Assembly (NCBI GenBank): GCA_913060895.1
Contig: CAJXSN010000003.1
Coordinates: 186,001 to 250,000, forward strand
Source: an uncultured Sphingomonadaceae bacterium
GTDB lineage: Bacteria > Pseudomonadota > Alphaproteobacteria > Sphingomonadales > Sphingomonadaceae
Reading direction: 5' to 3'
DNA length: 64,000 nucleotides
Under the pieces are notes generated by a model. The model searched no databases. It was given only the letters and a program-made list of their open reading frames with translations, and was not told where the DNA came from. A program made the position numbers and the translations under genes. Positions 1-8,972 of this stretch are shown here, piece by piece (positions within the stretch are counted from its first letter, which is position 1; every line of letters begins with the position of its first letter).

Positions 1-317
1 GCCTGGCTAGCGCGATGGTGATCCTCGTCTGTGGTACGGATAAACCGGTCGTACGTGATATCAAGCCGGTCGAACAATTCACGGAACGCGCCGCTCATTT
101 CGTCAGCCAGTGCGCGCGGTGTGATCTCCAGATCACGGGCTTTCTGAGCCATCTTCAGGCCGTGTTCGTCCGTTCCGGTCTGGAAGCGGACCTCGCGCCC
201 TTGCAGCCGCTGGAAACGGGCAATAACGTCGGCGGCAATCGTCTCATATGCATGGCCGATATGCGGCCTGCCATTGGGATAATGGATCGCGGTGGTGATA
301 TAATAAGGATCAGACAT
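1..317 (-). CDS. metG: Methionyl-tRNA synthetase, N-terminal part (cut by window edge)
   Basis: Charges tRNA-Met with methionine in the cytoplasm. Only the first ~105 residues are in the window. Translation from ATG at 317 begins [16 protein letters not shown] and contains the class I signature PHIGHAYE close to the N-terminus. A TGTDEHG motif follows, which is typical of MetRS. The gene continues beyond base 1, so the anticodon-binding region and KMSKS loop are not visible. The start overlaps the end of holB by 8 nt, placing it last in the visible mltB-to-metG operon. Identification is firm from HIGH plus TDEHG. Confidence 0.95.
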   Translation of the reverse strand, partial: MSDPYYITTAIHYPNGRPHIGHAYETIAADVIARFQRLQGREVRFQTGTDEHGLKMAQKARDLEITPRALADEMSGAFRELFDRLDITYDRFIRTTDEDHHRASQ

Positions 318-1260
318 TGGCGCTGCTCCTATTGCTCGCGACCGATGCGAGCAAGCTGCCGATTTCCATTACAAGAAAATTGGCATCGAAATTATAGATC
401 GGAGCCTGTGCAGCAAGTTCGACCAGATCGGCATGGGCATCTGCCAATTTTGCCAAATCGTCGCGCGGCGTGTCGGCCATTTTGTCGGTCAGGATAGACC
501 TTGCAAGATCGAACAGCACCCGCTGGCGTTCGCGGTCTGGACGTCCGCCCATTGCTGCCGACAGTGCGCCGCGCAGGCTGAAATCCCGGTCTCCCTCCTG
601 TGCGATACGGCGCAGAAACTGGTCGATCTTGCTGAGATCATGCTTGATATAAGCCATTGCCATACCGGGTGAACCTGACGCAGCATTAACCGCGGCATCA
701 CGTAATTCTGCGTCTGTTTCCGGTAATTTCTCTGCCACGGCGGCGCGAATGGCACCCTCTTCCATAGGTGCGAAGCGCAATATCCTGCAACGTGATCGGA
801 TGGTCGGCAGGAGCCGTGCGGGACGATGGGCAATGAGTATTATTGTCGTACCAACAGGCGGTTCTTCAAGCGTTTTTAGCAAAGCGTTGGATGCGCCCGC
901 TTCCATGTCGTCTGCCGGGTCGATAATAATAGCTCGGTTGTCGCCCAATGTCGGACGGGTGGTCAACCGCCGCTGCATGGCGCGGATCTGGTCGACCTTG
1001 ATGTTGCGTGCACGGTCGTAGGGCTTGCCATCGGCCTTCTTCCGCGCTTCCTTGTCATCTTTCGGTGGATGATCGAGCAGCAGGATATCGGGATGGTCAC
1101 CCTCCCCCGTCATCCCGACCAGATCGCGCGCGGCTGCATGGGCAAAGGCGCGTTTAAACAGTCCGCGCTGACCAGCCAATATCCAACCGTGATGCATCCG
1201 CTCGCCAGAACGCGCCGCCTGCCATTCAGTCCATGCGGGAGTGGATCGGGGATCTGTCAT
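310..1260 (-). CDS. holB: DNA polymerase III subunit delta'
   Basis: Clamp-loader subunit of the replicative polymerase, 316 aa. The N-terminus reads [19 protein letters not shown], where an AAA+ P-loop would lie; the degenerate loop fits delta', which does not hydrolyse ATP. Further motifs are [15 protein letters not shown], then [24 protein letters not shown], a hallmark of the family, and the sensor region SRCRILRF. The start ATG overlaps the tmk stop (ATGA at 1257-1260), and its end overlaps the metG start. The tmk-holB pairing is a common bacterial arrangement and supports the call. Confidence 0.93.
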   Translation of the reverse strand: MTDPRSTPAWTEWQAARSGERMHHGWILAGQRGLFKRAFAHAAARDLVGMTGEGDHPDILLLDHPPKDDKEARKKADGKPYDRARNIKVDQIRAMQRRLTTRPTLGDNRAIIIDPADDMEAGASNALLKTLEEPPVGTTIILIAHRPARLLPTIRSRCRILRFAPMEEGAIRAAVAEKLPETDAELRDAAVNAASGSPGMAMAYIKHDLSKIDQFLRRIAQEGDRDFSLRGALSAAMGGRPDRERQRVLFDLARSILTDKMADTPRDDLAKLADAHADLVELAAQAPIYNFDANFLVMEIGSLLASVASNRSSANV

Positions 1261-1892
1261 ACGACAGGCAATAGCGGGCTGAGCGCGGCCATGATCCGGT
1301 TATGAACGTCCTCCGGTGAGCCATCTCCGTCGATCACCGTGACGCTGGCCGGGTCGTCATCTGCTATCTTCAGAAAGTGCTGCCGCACCGCCATGTGATA
1401 TTCGTCCGCCCGACCGCCAATTGCGTCGTTGCCAGCAGTGTCTCTTGCAGAAAGCCGTTCCCGCGTAAGCCGGGCAGGCACATCGATGATCAGCGTCATA
1501 TCGGGCCGTATGCCTCCAGAACCGATCCGATGAAGACTGGCAATGAAGTCATCGCCCAGGCCGCCTGCCCCGCCCTGATACGCCCGGCTCGAATCCACGA
1601 ACCGGTCACAAACCACCCAGCGTCCAGCCTCCAAAGCAGGCTGTATGCGCTTTTCGATATGGTCCGAGCGTGCAGCAGCAAACAGCATTGCCTCGGCTTT
1701 GGCCCCCCAGCCTTCACCGGGGGGATCGAGCAGGAGCAAACGGATGGCTTCGGCTCCTGGAGTTCCGCCTGGCTCCCGCGTGGTTTCAGGCGTTAAACCC
1801 AGTCGTTTCAGAGCATATGCCAATAGCAGCGACTGGGTCGATTTGCCCGTCCCCTCTCCGCCTTCCAGAGCTATAAACTTGCCGGGTATCAT
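1257..1892 (-). CDS. tmk: Thymidylate kinase
   Basis: Phosphorylates dTMP to dTDP for DNA synthesis; 211 aa, the usual length. The P-loop EGGEGTGKST lies at residues 10-19. The DRF motif (CDRFVDSSRAYQGG) and a LID region rich in Arg follow (RLTRERLSARD). The start ATG shares four bases with the stop of the upstream carboxypeptidase gene, and the stop shares four bases with holB, indicating translational coupling across dac-tmk-holB. Confidence 0.95.
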   Translation of the reverse strand: MIPGKFIALEGGEGTGKSTQSLLLAYALKRLGLTPETTREPGGTPGAEAIRLLLLDPPGEGWGAKAEAMLFAAARSDHIEKRIQPALEAGRWVVCDRFVDSSRAYQGGAGGLGDDFIASLHRIGSGGIRPDMTLIIDVPARLTRERLSARDTAGNDAIGGRADEYHMAVRQHFLKIADDDPASVTVIDGDGSPEDVHNRIMAALSPLLPVV

Positions 1893-3058
1893 TTCAGGAG
1901 CGCCCCAAATGCATTGCCGATGCGGGTGAAGAAATTCGCTTGCTGAACGGATTGTGTTGCCACCAGAGGAACTTGCGTTGGCGGAAGCCCATCAACATCG
2001 ATCCGCAGCTTCGCGATTTCCTCGCCTTCGGCAATAGGTGCATGAACCGGTCCACGATAGGTTACGGAAATTTTGACATTCGCGTTTTGGTTTTTGGGAA
2101 CAGCAATCCTGACAGGCCCGGCTGCGGCGATGCCGACTTCGTCCAGCATACCGTCCTGTACGCGCGCTATTCCTACCTTGGCATTGCGGGCATACAGGAG
2201 GCGGCTATCGAATGCATTGAAGCCCCATTCGATGAATTCCCGCGCAGCACGGTCGCGGGTCGATTCGCGCGCAGCACCAGCCACCACCATGATCAGCCGG
2301 CGCCCGTCGCGCTCCGCTGTGCCGAGAAAGCCATACCCTGCCTGATTTGTGAATCCGGTTTTGAATCCGTCTGCCCCGTCAACAATTCCGCTGATCGGAT
2401 CGTGGTTTTCTTGCGTTATGCCGTTGAATTCCATGCCCCGATGCCCGAAATACCGCCGGAATTTGGACGGATGCCGTATCAAAATGGCTTTAGCCAGCGT
2501 TGCCAGATCGCGTGCGGTGCTAAAGGTGTAGCCTTGATCGGGCCAGCCATTGGGCGTGCCGAACCGGCTGTCGTGCAACCCTATAGCTTGGGCATTGGCA
2601 TTCATCGCCTTTATCCAGTTTGCGGTGGAACCGCTTGCACCTTCCCCGAGCACGACAGCGCCGTCATTGGCGGAAATTGTCGTGATACCAAGCAGTAATT
2701 GGTCCACCGGGATCATAGCATCGCGCGGTACAAACATGCTCGAGCCTTTCCCGCTCCACTCTTCAAATGTAGCATCACTAACTCGTATACGCTGATTGAT
2801 CATTAGCTTGCCCGAATCGAGCATTTCGAACGCAGTAAAGGCCGTCATGACCTTGGTGATCGAGGCCGGCACGAAACGCCGGTTTTCCTCCCGCACAAAC
2901 AAAGTCTGATTGCTGCTCAGATCAATCATCAGAGCAATCGGTATCTCATCCGCATCCGGCGGTGCAGATGTCGATTGCGCGCATAGCGGCGCTGCTGCGA
3001 CAAGCGCAGTTGAAACAGCGATGCGTAAGGAAGTCTTGCCCAAATCCAGCCCCGCCAC
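1889..3058 (-). CDS. D-alanyl-D-alanine carboxypeptidase (PBP5/6 family)
   Basis: Periplasmic low-molecular-mass penicillin-binding protein that trims the terminal D-Ala of peptidoglycan stem peptides; 389 aa. All three active-site motifs are present: S66-I-T-K69, S129-A-N131 and K233-T-G235. An N-terminal hydrophobic segment ending ...APLCAQ serves as a signal peptide. A beta-rich PBP5 C-terminal domain follows, and the last residues (FFTRIGNAFGALLK) resemble an amphipathic membrane anchor. The start is GTG at 3058, 17 nt after the rlpA-like stop. Sits between peptidoglycan hydrolases and tmk. Could be called dacA, dacC or dacF; the paralogue cannot be decided here. Confidence 0.92.
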   Translation of the reverse strand: MAGLDLGKTSLRIAVSTALVAAAPLCAQSTSAPPDADEIPIALMIDLSSNQTLFVREENRRFVPASITKVMTAFTAFEMLDSGKLMINQRIRVSDATFEEWSGKGSSMFVPRDAMIPVDQLLLGITTISANDGAVVLGEGASGSTANWIKAMNANAQAIGLHDSRFGTPNGWPDQGYTFSTARDLATLAKAILIRHPSKFRRYFGHRGMEFNGITQENHDPISGIVDGADGFKTGFTNQAGYGFLGTAERDGRRLIMVVAGAARESTRDRAAREFIEWGFNAFDSRLLYARNAKVGIARVQDGMLDEVGIAAAGPVRIAVPKNQNANVKISVTYRGPVHAPIAEGEEIAKLRIDVDGLPPTQVPLVATQSVQQANFFTRIGNAFGALLK

Positions 3059-3075
3059 CGGCAGGGCCGGCGGTT

Positions 3076-4287
3076 CTATCCTGCGGTGAAAACTCGTGCG
3101 TCACTATAACCAGCTGCACGCACCTTGGCGAGCGCTGCCTCTGCCTGTCCACGGGTGGCATAGGGGCCGGTACGGACACGGTAGAAGCGGCCGGTCTTAC
3201 GCACGAACCCCTCAAGGGTGGTAGCCGCGCGTTCTGCATTTCTTTTATTGGAGAAGGCTGCTGCCTGAATGACAAAGGATGAGTCATATTCGCTAATATT
3301 GTCGGCCTGCTGCGTGACCGGTGCAGGCAGATTGGCAACAACCGGTGTAGCGGCCTCTATTGGGCCGCCGGGAAGCGAGTAGCCCGCAGGCTGAGTAGCT
3401 CGCGCGGCGACGACCACCGGCCGCGAAGCCTGGGCCACGGGCGGTAAGGGGCGAGCGGGGGCTGCTACAGAAACTCCTGCCAGAGGAGGCAGCGGATAAG
3501 CGCGGCTGTTGGACCGGCGATTTGCAAACGCGTTATCGAAACTTTGTGCCAGACCGGTCGATACCGGTGGCTTTGACGACCGGCTTGGCGGCAAGGGCGC
3601 ATCGGCCAAGGCGGAGGAACTGGTCGCTACCGTGCTCGAGCGCGACGGCATTTCGCTGCTTGCCATAGTTGCCCGTGCTCTTTCCGCAGCGGGTGAGCGC
3701 AGACTGGCCGATCCTTCTGCAGGCAGCTTTTTACGCAGAACGGCGATCAGCGATTGCGGCATTTCAAGGCGCGTAGGCATTGTTTGCCCAGAGCGTAGTT
3801 TCGTGCGTTCATGTTCCGGTGGGTTGACGCGGCGGACACGAATTGCGCCGCCATCGCCGATTCCGATCTGTATCGCTGCGTCCGGTGACAAGGCAGCTAA
3901 GCGCGATGATGTCATCGGGCCGCGACTTGTTACGCGTGCGAGAATTGTCGTGCCACTGTCGAGCGAAGTCACTTCGACATAACTTGGCATAGGTAAAGTC
4001 TTGTGTGCAATCGTCACGCCAGGACCTGCTGCGGCATCTAATGCTGCGTAACCGACCGAATCGTAGCTCAGCACATCTTCCGGCGTGAAAAGTGTTCCGT
4101 CCACAGTGAAGGGATCGCCCAGAACTTGCGGATAGTCTGCTTCGGGCCCGAATGCATCCGATCGGGCTGGCATATCGGAGGCGCTGGCAATTGCGCGTGG
4201 CTCTTCCCCGCCCCGCCCGCAGGCTGCAAGAGCGACACTCAGGCCGAGTATCAGTCCTTTGCGTACAGTATTATTGAGCAATCTCAT
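3076..4287 (-). CDS. RlpA-like lipoprotein with DPBB-like fold and C-terminal SPOR domain
   Basis: 403-aa envelope lipoprotein; a signal peptide ends in AAC with the lipidated Cys at residue 23. Residues ~75-150 follow the RlpA double-psi beta-barrel pattern (IAHKTLPMPSYVEVTSL, then VTSRGPM). Residues ~335-403 form a SPOR domain that binds denuded septal glycan. The middle is low-complexity Pro/Ser/Ala. Classic RlpA lytic transglycosylases have Asp in VNDRGPF; here the equivalent is S121, so the protein may bind rather than cut glycan. It overlaps mltB by 17 nt and is probably co-transcribed with it and dac. Confidence 0.83.
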   Translation of the reverse strand: MRLLNNTVRKGLILGLSVALAACGRGGEEPRAIASASDMPARSDAFGPEADYPQVLGDPFTVDGTLFTPEDVLSYDSVGYAALDAAAGPGVTIAHKTLPMPSYVEVTSLDSGTTILARVTSRGPMTSSRLAALSPDAAIQIGIGDGGAIRVRRVNPPEHERTKLRSGQTMPTRLEMPQSLIAVLRKKLPAEGSASLRSPAAERARATMASSEMPSRSSTVATSSSALADAPLPPSRSSKPPVSTGLAQSFDNAFANRRSNSRAYPLPPLAGVSVAAPARPLPPVAQASRPVVVAARATQPAGYSLPGGPIEAATPVVANLPAPVTQQADNISEYDSSFVIQAAAFSNKRNAERAATTLEGFVRKTGRFYRVRTGPYATRGQAEAALAKVRAAGYSDARVFTAG

Positions 4288-5290
4288 CAGCTAACAGCCC
4301 CACACTCATGGCGTAGTAATTGGAGCAGTTATACTCGAGGATAACTCGATAATTTGAAGTTAAGAGCCATGCACGCGTGCCCGGACCATCTGGCTGGAAC
4401 AGCGATGTCATGACGTCATCAGCCAGATATTGCTGCGGCTGAACCCCCAAATTCCGCCATTCCGAGACCGGTTTCCATTGGCTGTGCCGTTCGTGGACGC
4501 GGTCACAGACTGGTGAAAAAACTTGATTGTCGACCCGCTCGAAGTTGAAACCGGAAGGTACAGAAGCGCGCACCCCCCAAGGTTGGCCGGTACGCCAACC
4601 TGAATCCTGAAAATAGCGAGCGATGGAGGCCAGCGTATCGGCGCGGTTGGTAAAGATATTTGCGCGCCCGTCGCCGTCGCCATCGGTGGCAAGGCGCAGA
4701 TAGACGCTGGGCAGGAACTGCGGATTGCCGAAAGCCCCCGCCCAACTGCCGACCAGTTCGCTGCGGGAATATCCCTTGTCGGCAACTTTCATCAGGGCAA
4801 TGAATTCACCGCTGAACAGATCACGGCGGCGCCCTTCCCATGCGAGCGTGGCAAGCGAGCGGGAGAGATCGAAATTGCCCCTGTAGGAACCGTAATTGGT
4901 TTCGTGGCCCCAGATCGCCGTCAGGATTTCATGGGGAACGCCGTAACGGGACTCTACCTGCCGACCGATGCTGCGCGTGCTGGCAAAGGTGCGTTTGCCG
5001 TTCGCGATCCGCGTAGGATTCACATGGGTGTCGAGATAAGGCTGCAGCGCCGGGTACCCGCTTCGTCGGGGAGAGCCAGGTTGCCCGCGATCAAGCTCGA
5101 TGACCCGGCTATTTGCCGTCAGTCCAATAGTCATGCGCTGAATGGTCGATTCGCTCACACCCTCTGCGCGCGCTCGCGCCTTCAGTATCTGAAGGTAGGC
5201 GTCGAACGACATATCCTGTGCGGCAGACGGGGTCACTGGCGCTGCCAGAGCGAACGCAGATAGGGTGAGAAGCAGGCGTTTGATTTTCAT
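4271..5290 (-). CDS. Lytic murein transglycosylase, MltB/SLT_2 family
   Basis: 339-aa periplasmic enzyme that cleaves peptidoglycan glycan strands to 1,6-anhydroMurNAc ends. A signal peptide (MKIKRLLLTLSAFALAA, cleavage near SAAQ) supports ATG 5290 rather than a start 12 codons upstream. Catalytic Glu130 lies in IWGHETNYG, and downstream motifs GAFGNPQFLPS and DGDGDGRANIF are family hallmarks. There is no lipobox, so it is soluble rather than lipid-anchored like E. coli MltB. First gene of the minus-strand wall operon, with 17-nt overlap into the rlpA-like gene. Confidence 0.92.
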   Translation of the reverse strand: MKIKRLLLTLSAFALAAPVTPSAAQDMSFDAYLQILKARARAEGVSESTIQRMTIGLTANSRVIELDRGQPGSPRRSGYPALQPYLDTHVNPTRIANGKRTFASTRSIGRQVESRYGVPHEILTAIWGHETNYGSYRGNFDLSRSLATLAWEGRRRDLFSGEFIALMKVADKGYSRSELVGSWAGAFGNPQFLPSVYLRLATDGDGDGRANIFTNRADTLASIARYFQDSGWRTGQPWGVRASVPSGFNFERVDNQVFSPVCDRVHERHSQWKPVSEWRNLGVQPQQYLADDVMTSLFQPDGPGTRAWLLTSNYRVILEYNCSNYYAMSVGLLADEIAQ

Positions 5291-5401
5291 GAAGGCGCTT
5301 CTCTCATAACAAACATGACGGGCCAATGACTTTCATCGAGCAAACCCATCGATTTACCTCTGGTGACAACGCTCAAGAAGATCGCTAGCGAGCGATTGGA
5401 C

Positions 5402-5491
5402 GGACAGGTGGCAGAGTGGTCGAATGCACTGGTCTTGAAAACCAGCGTGCGTGTAAGCGTACCGTGGGTTCGAATCCCACCCTGTCCGCCA
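5402..5491 (+). tRNA. tRNA-Ser (anticodon UGA)
   Basis: A 90-nt class II tRNA. Acceptor arms GGACAGG (5402-5408) and CCTGTCC (5481-5487) pair perfectly, followed by discriminator G and an encoded CCA (5489-5491). The anticodon stem CTGGT/ACCAG brackets the loop CTTGAAA, with anticodon TGA at 5436-5438. The T arm GTGGGTTCGAATCCCAC is canonical. The long variable arm between anticodon and T arms is what serine tRNAs have. Confidence 0.98.
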
Positions 5492-5521
5492 GTTTGCCCG
5501 CCCCGGGGAGGGGGCTGACCA

Positions 5522-6746
5522 ATGATTACCGATGATCGCATTATTCTGGGGCTGCTGGGCGCGGTGCTGGCATTTATATTTGCCACTCGTTCGCGGAGTG
5601 GATGGCAGAAGTTCTACACGTTCGTACCGATTATTCTTGTAGCGTATCTGTTACCGTCACTGATGGTCACATTCGGTCTGGTGGATGTCAGCGAGAGCAA
5701 TCTGTGGCCGGTTGCGAAAGATTATTTTCTTCCTGCGGCTCTCTTCTTGATGACATTGAGCATTGATTTGAAAGGCGTTCTCGGTCTGGGCAACAAGGCT
5801 CTGATCATGTTTTTTACCGCGGCCATAGGTATTATAATCGGCGGGCCGATTGCGTTGTGGACCGTGGCGCAGTTCGAGCCTTCGATCATTGGTACCGGCG
5901 ATCAGGCCGCATGGCGCGGCCTGGCGACACTGGCCGGCAGCTGGATAGGAGGCGGGGCGAACCAGACAGCGATGCTGGAAGTCTATGGCTATGATCAATC
6001 GCGTTACGCTGCGCTGATTGCTGTCGACATCATCGTGGCCAATATCTGGATGGCGTTCCTGCTTTACGGTGCCGGTGCGAGCGAGCGAGCGAGTCGACAA
6101 ATGGTTGGGAGCGGACAGCACTGCAATCGATGCACTGCGTGACAAGATGGCCAATTACACGTCGAGTGTGGAGCGCACACCGACGGCCAATGATCTGGTT
6201 CTCTTACTAGGCGCTACTTTGGCGGTTGTTGGCTTGGCGCATTTGGTAGGGAATTCTTTAGGCGGTTTCTTTGCTGCGAGCATGGGCGAAGAAAGTGTTC
6301 TGGCGAGCAGTTTCTTCTGGGTTGTCGTCGTTGCGACCACTTTTGGTTTAGGGGCCAGTTTCACCCGGGCCCGCGATCTGGAGGGTGTCGGCGCTTCCAA
6401 ATTCGGCACCGTTTTTATCTTTCTGTTGGTTGCAGTTATCGGGACCAAAATGAACATCCTTCAATTAGGCGATGCACCTGCCTTCATGGCGGTCGGCCTC
6501 GTCTGGATGCTCATCCATGTTGTGCTACTGCTGGTTGTAGCCAAGGCCATTAAAGCTCCGTTCTTCTTCGTAGCTGTGGGAAGCAAAGCCAATGTTGGAG
6601 GTGCCGCCTCGGCTCCGGTAGTGGCAGCAGCGTTCCACCCTGCTCTGGCCCCGGTGGGGGTGCTTCTGGCGGTACTGGGCTACGCTTTGGGCACTTATGG
6701 GGCGATCCTATGCGCCGAAATGATGCGCGCCGTATCTGGCGGTTAG
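5522..6746 (+). pseudogene. DUF819 family membrane protein, frame split by a (GCGA)4 repeat
   Basis: Two overlapping frames encode one DUF819 protein (YjcL-like, polytopic, function unknown). The N-terminal part runs from 5522 to 6142 and the C-terminal part is open from 6018 to 6746. The frame change falls at a perfect GCGA x4 tract, 6077-6092. Removing one 4-nt unit gives a continuous reading through ...GASERVDKWLGADST..., so the intact form would have three units and about 406 residues. SD-like GGGGAGGGGG lies 8 nt before ATG 5522. It could be a recent frameshift, a phase-variable switch or a sequencing error; both halves otherwise look well conserved and hydrophobic throughout. Converges with, and overlaps by 4 nt, the small minus-strand gene. 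Confidence 0.85.
6077..6092 (+). repeat. Tetranucleotide tract (GCGA)4 at the DUF819 frame break
   Basis: Four perfect GCGA units, followed by GT. The two DUF819 frames meet exactly here; three units would keep the frame. Short tetranucleotide tracts are slippage-prone. Confidence 0.9.
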
Positions 6747-6916
6747 TCCGCTTTTTTCTTCTTCGCCTTCTTGTCTGGCTGAACCAGCGACTGGGCTTCG
6801 CGCTGCGCCTTGGGATACTGGTCTGCCGTAACTGAACTCTGGTTCTGCAACGCGCGGTGATCCTCGGTCACACGGCTAGTGTCATTCGGGTCGGGCTTCT
6901 CAGACTTGTCGGTCAT
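6743..6916 (-). CDS. Small hydrophilic hypothetical protein (57 aa)
   Basis: Encodes a 57-aa charged protein (start MTDKSEKPDPNDTSR, end KKAKKKKAD) with no membrane segment or recognised domain. ATG 6916 is supported by a strong Shine-Dalgarno AAGGAG 7 nt upstream; a longer open frame exists but its N-terminal portion lies within the lpdA 3' end and is not needed. It lies 70 nt after lpdA on the same strand and could be co-transcribed. The lysine-rich tail suggests nucleic-acid or membrane-surface contact, but no function can be assigned. Confidence 0.7.
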   Translation of the reverse strand: MTDKSEKPDPNDTSRVTEDHRALQNQSSVTADQYPKAQREAQSLVQPDKKAKKKKAD

Positions 6917-6986
6917 AGGGGTTCTCCTTTTGTAAGGAGAACTGGCCTCAGCACATCCTGTTCCGCACGCTAGCTTGCGGCTCTCT

Positions 6987-8396
6987 TTATATATGCAGCG
7001 CCTTGCCATAGGCTGCCAGTACGCTTTCATGCATCATCTCTGAAAGCGTGGGGTGCGCAAACACCGTGTTACCCAGTTCAACTTCAGTCGTTTCCAGTGT
7101 CTTGCCGACGACATAGCCCTGGATCAGCTCGGTTACTTCCGCGCCGATCATGTGCGCGCCCAGTAACTCTCCGGTCTTGGCATCGAACACCGTCTTGATA
7201 AAACCATTGGCCTCTCCCAGCGCGATAGCCTTACCATTACCCATAAACGGAAAATTGCCGACCTTGATCTCGTGCCCTGCTTCTTTTGCTTTTGATTCGG
7301 TCAGGCCGACGCTTGCAATTTGTGGATGGCAATAAGTGCAGCCCGGAATATTGCGTTTATCAATCGCGTGCGGGTGGACTTCGGTATTGCCCAGTTCCTT
7401 GGCGATGGATTCCGCCGCGCACACGCCCTCGTGGCTGGCCTTGTGCGCCAACCACGGGCCGGGCACGCAGTCCCCTATGGCCCAGAGATTTTCGGTTTTG
7501 GTACGGCCGTAGTCATCGATCTGGATAAAGCCGCTGTCCATTTCCGCCAGTTTTTCCAATCCGATGTCTTCGGTGTTGGGGACGATTCCGATAGCCACGA
7601 TGACGTGGCTGTACTCATCTTCCGTCACCTTGCCGTCCGCACCCTTGATTTTGGCTTTCACACCCTTGGCATGGGGCTTCAGATCCTCGACACCGGTGCC
7701 GGTGTGAATGGCGATCCCCTGTTTAGTCAGTGATTTTTCGAGGAAAGTGCTAACCTCTTCGTCCTCCACCGGCACGATGCGGTCGAGCATTTCTACCACT
7801 GTCACATCGGCGCCCATGTCGTTGTAGAAGCTGGCGAACTCAATGCCGATGGCGCCGCTCCCGATTACCAGCAGCTTCTTCGGCATATCGGGCGGCGTCA
7901 TCGCAGTGCGGTAGGTCCACACGCGCTTCCCGTCGGCAGGCGCAAATGGCAGGTCGCGGGCGCGCGCTCCGGTCGCAACGATGACGTGCTTCGCCTCCAG
8001 CGTCTCCTCGCCCTTCTCGCTTTTCACACTCAGCGTGGTGGGGCCGGTCAACCGCCCTTCCCCCATATGCACGGTGATCTTGTTCTTCTTCATCAGATGC
8101 GTGACGCCCTGATTGAGCTGTTTTGCAACGCCGCGGCTGCGTTTCACCACCGCTGCCAGATCGGCCTCGATGCCCGAGGCTGTGAGGCCGTAATCACTGG
8201 CATTCTGCATCAGATGCAGCACCTCTGCAGAGCGCAGCAGCGCCTTGGTCGGAATGCAGCCCCAGTTGAGGCAGATCCCGCCCAGCAGTTCGCGCTCAAC
8301 AATGGCGGTTTTCAGGCCGAGCTGCGCGCAGCGAATCGCCGCGACGTAACCGCCGGGGCCGGAACCGAGAACAGCGACATCGTATTGTTGGGTCAT
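6987..8396 (-). CDS. lpdA: Dihydrolipoyl dehydrogenase (E3)
   Basis: Flavoprotein that reoxidises dihydrolipoamide of 2-oxoacid dehydrogenases using NAD+; 469 aa. The FAD motif GSGPGGYVAA is at the N-terminus. The redox disulfide is in GGICLNWGCIPTKALL, the NAD Rossmann motif is GSGAIGIEFASFY, and the C-terminal catalytic pair is in HAHPTLSEMMHE. Together with the E2 gene upstream on the same strand it belongs to the pyruvate dehydrogenase locus. AGAGG precedes ATG 8396. A 165-nt spacer separates it from the thioesterase gene, so a second promoter is possible. Confidence 0.96.
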   Translation of the reverse strand: MTQQYDVAVLGSGPGGYVAAIRCAQLGLKTAIVERELLGGICLNWGCIPTKALLRSAEVLHLMQNASDYGLTASGIEADLAAVVKRSRGVAKQLNQGVTHLMKKNKITVHMGEGRLTGPTTLSVKSEKGEETLEAKHVIVATGARARDLPFAPADGKRVWTYRTAMTPPDMPKKLLVIGSGAIGIEFASFYNDMGADVTVVEMLDRIVPVEDEEVSTFLEKSLTKQGIAIHTGTGVEDLKPHAKGVKAKIKGADGKVTEDEYSHVIVAIGIVPNTEDIGLEKLAEMDSGFIQIDDYGRTKTENLWAIGDCVPGPWLAHKASHEGVCAAESIAKELGNTEVHPHAIDKRNIPGCTYCHPQIASVGLTESKAKEAGHEIKVGNFPFMGNGKAIALGEANGFIKTVFDAKTGELLGAHMIGAEVTELIQGYVVGKTLETTEVELGNTVFAHPTLSEMMHESVLAAYGKALHI

Positions 8397-8561
8397 GTTG
8401 GATTGCCTCTGGGGTAATTCACGTTCTGGAACACTTGGAACACGGTCTAGGAGTAAAAATCCCTACCACCGCGATACCTGCCGAAAAATAGAATGCAGGC
8501 TTGGTAAAGTGCGTTGTTCATAGCGTATGTTTGGCATGACTGCCGGGCTGTAGGACAGCGT

Positions 8562-8972
8562 TTAATCATCATTGCCCGATGCCGGTATTGTGGCTGTTTC
8601 TGCCGAAGCGCGCACAGGCCGCGGCCGGTCATCATCATCCAGCAGCACAAATTTGAACGTCCCGCTGGCGACCAGAGTGGTCACTTCCGAATTCCGCTCG
8701 CGCGCAATCGCCTCGGCGGAAATGGTGATCGATGTGCGGCCCGTGTGAGTTATTTCGCAATAGACGCTCAGTTCATCGCCCACCGCCATCGCGCCGGGAA
8801 AGGCGAAGTCGGTGGCCTGCACAACCACCGCCTTACCCTGCCCCTCGCGGCTTGCCAGTGCACCAGCACCCAGTGCCATTTGCGACATCAGCCATCCGCC
8901 GAACACGCCGCCATAGGGGTTGGTGTCGGCGGGCATGGCGGTGACGCGGATAAGGGGAGCGCGGTCAGTCAA
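8562..8972 (-). CDS. YciA-like hotdog acyl-CoA thioesterase, possible catalytic Asp missing
   Basis: 136-aa single-hotdog protein matching the YciA/BACH acyl-CoA hydrolase pattern: AMPADTNPYGGVFGGWLMSQM, then DFAFPGAMAVGDEL and GRTSITISAEA. In characterised YciA proteins the first motif reads N-x-x-G-D-I-F-G-G-W with the Asp catalytic; here the position is Gly22. Start is TTG 8972, overlapping the stop of the ACP-like gene (TTGA) with AAGG 8 nt upstream, so the two are coupled. Either the enzyme uses another residue or it binds acyl groups without hydrolysis. Confidence 0.8.
   Translation of the reverse strand: MTDRAPLIRVTAMPADTNPYGGVFGGWLMSQMALGAGALASREGQGKAVVVQATDFAFPGAMAVGDELSVYCEITHTGRTSITISAEAIARERNSEVTTLVASGTFKFVLLDDDDRPRPVRASAETATIPASGNDD

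Noticed and set aside
5402..5491. tRNA-Ser as an attachment site of a genomic island
   Set aside because: No integrase gene or repeat of the tRNA 3' end was noticed in the window.
8420..8445. Possible LexA box upstream of lpdA (two GAAC words)
   Set aside because: The two GAAC words are only 5 nt apart, not 7, and the context is a metabolic gene.
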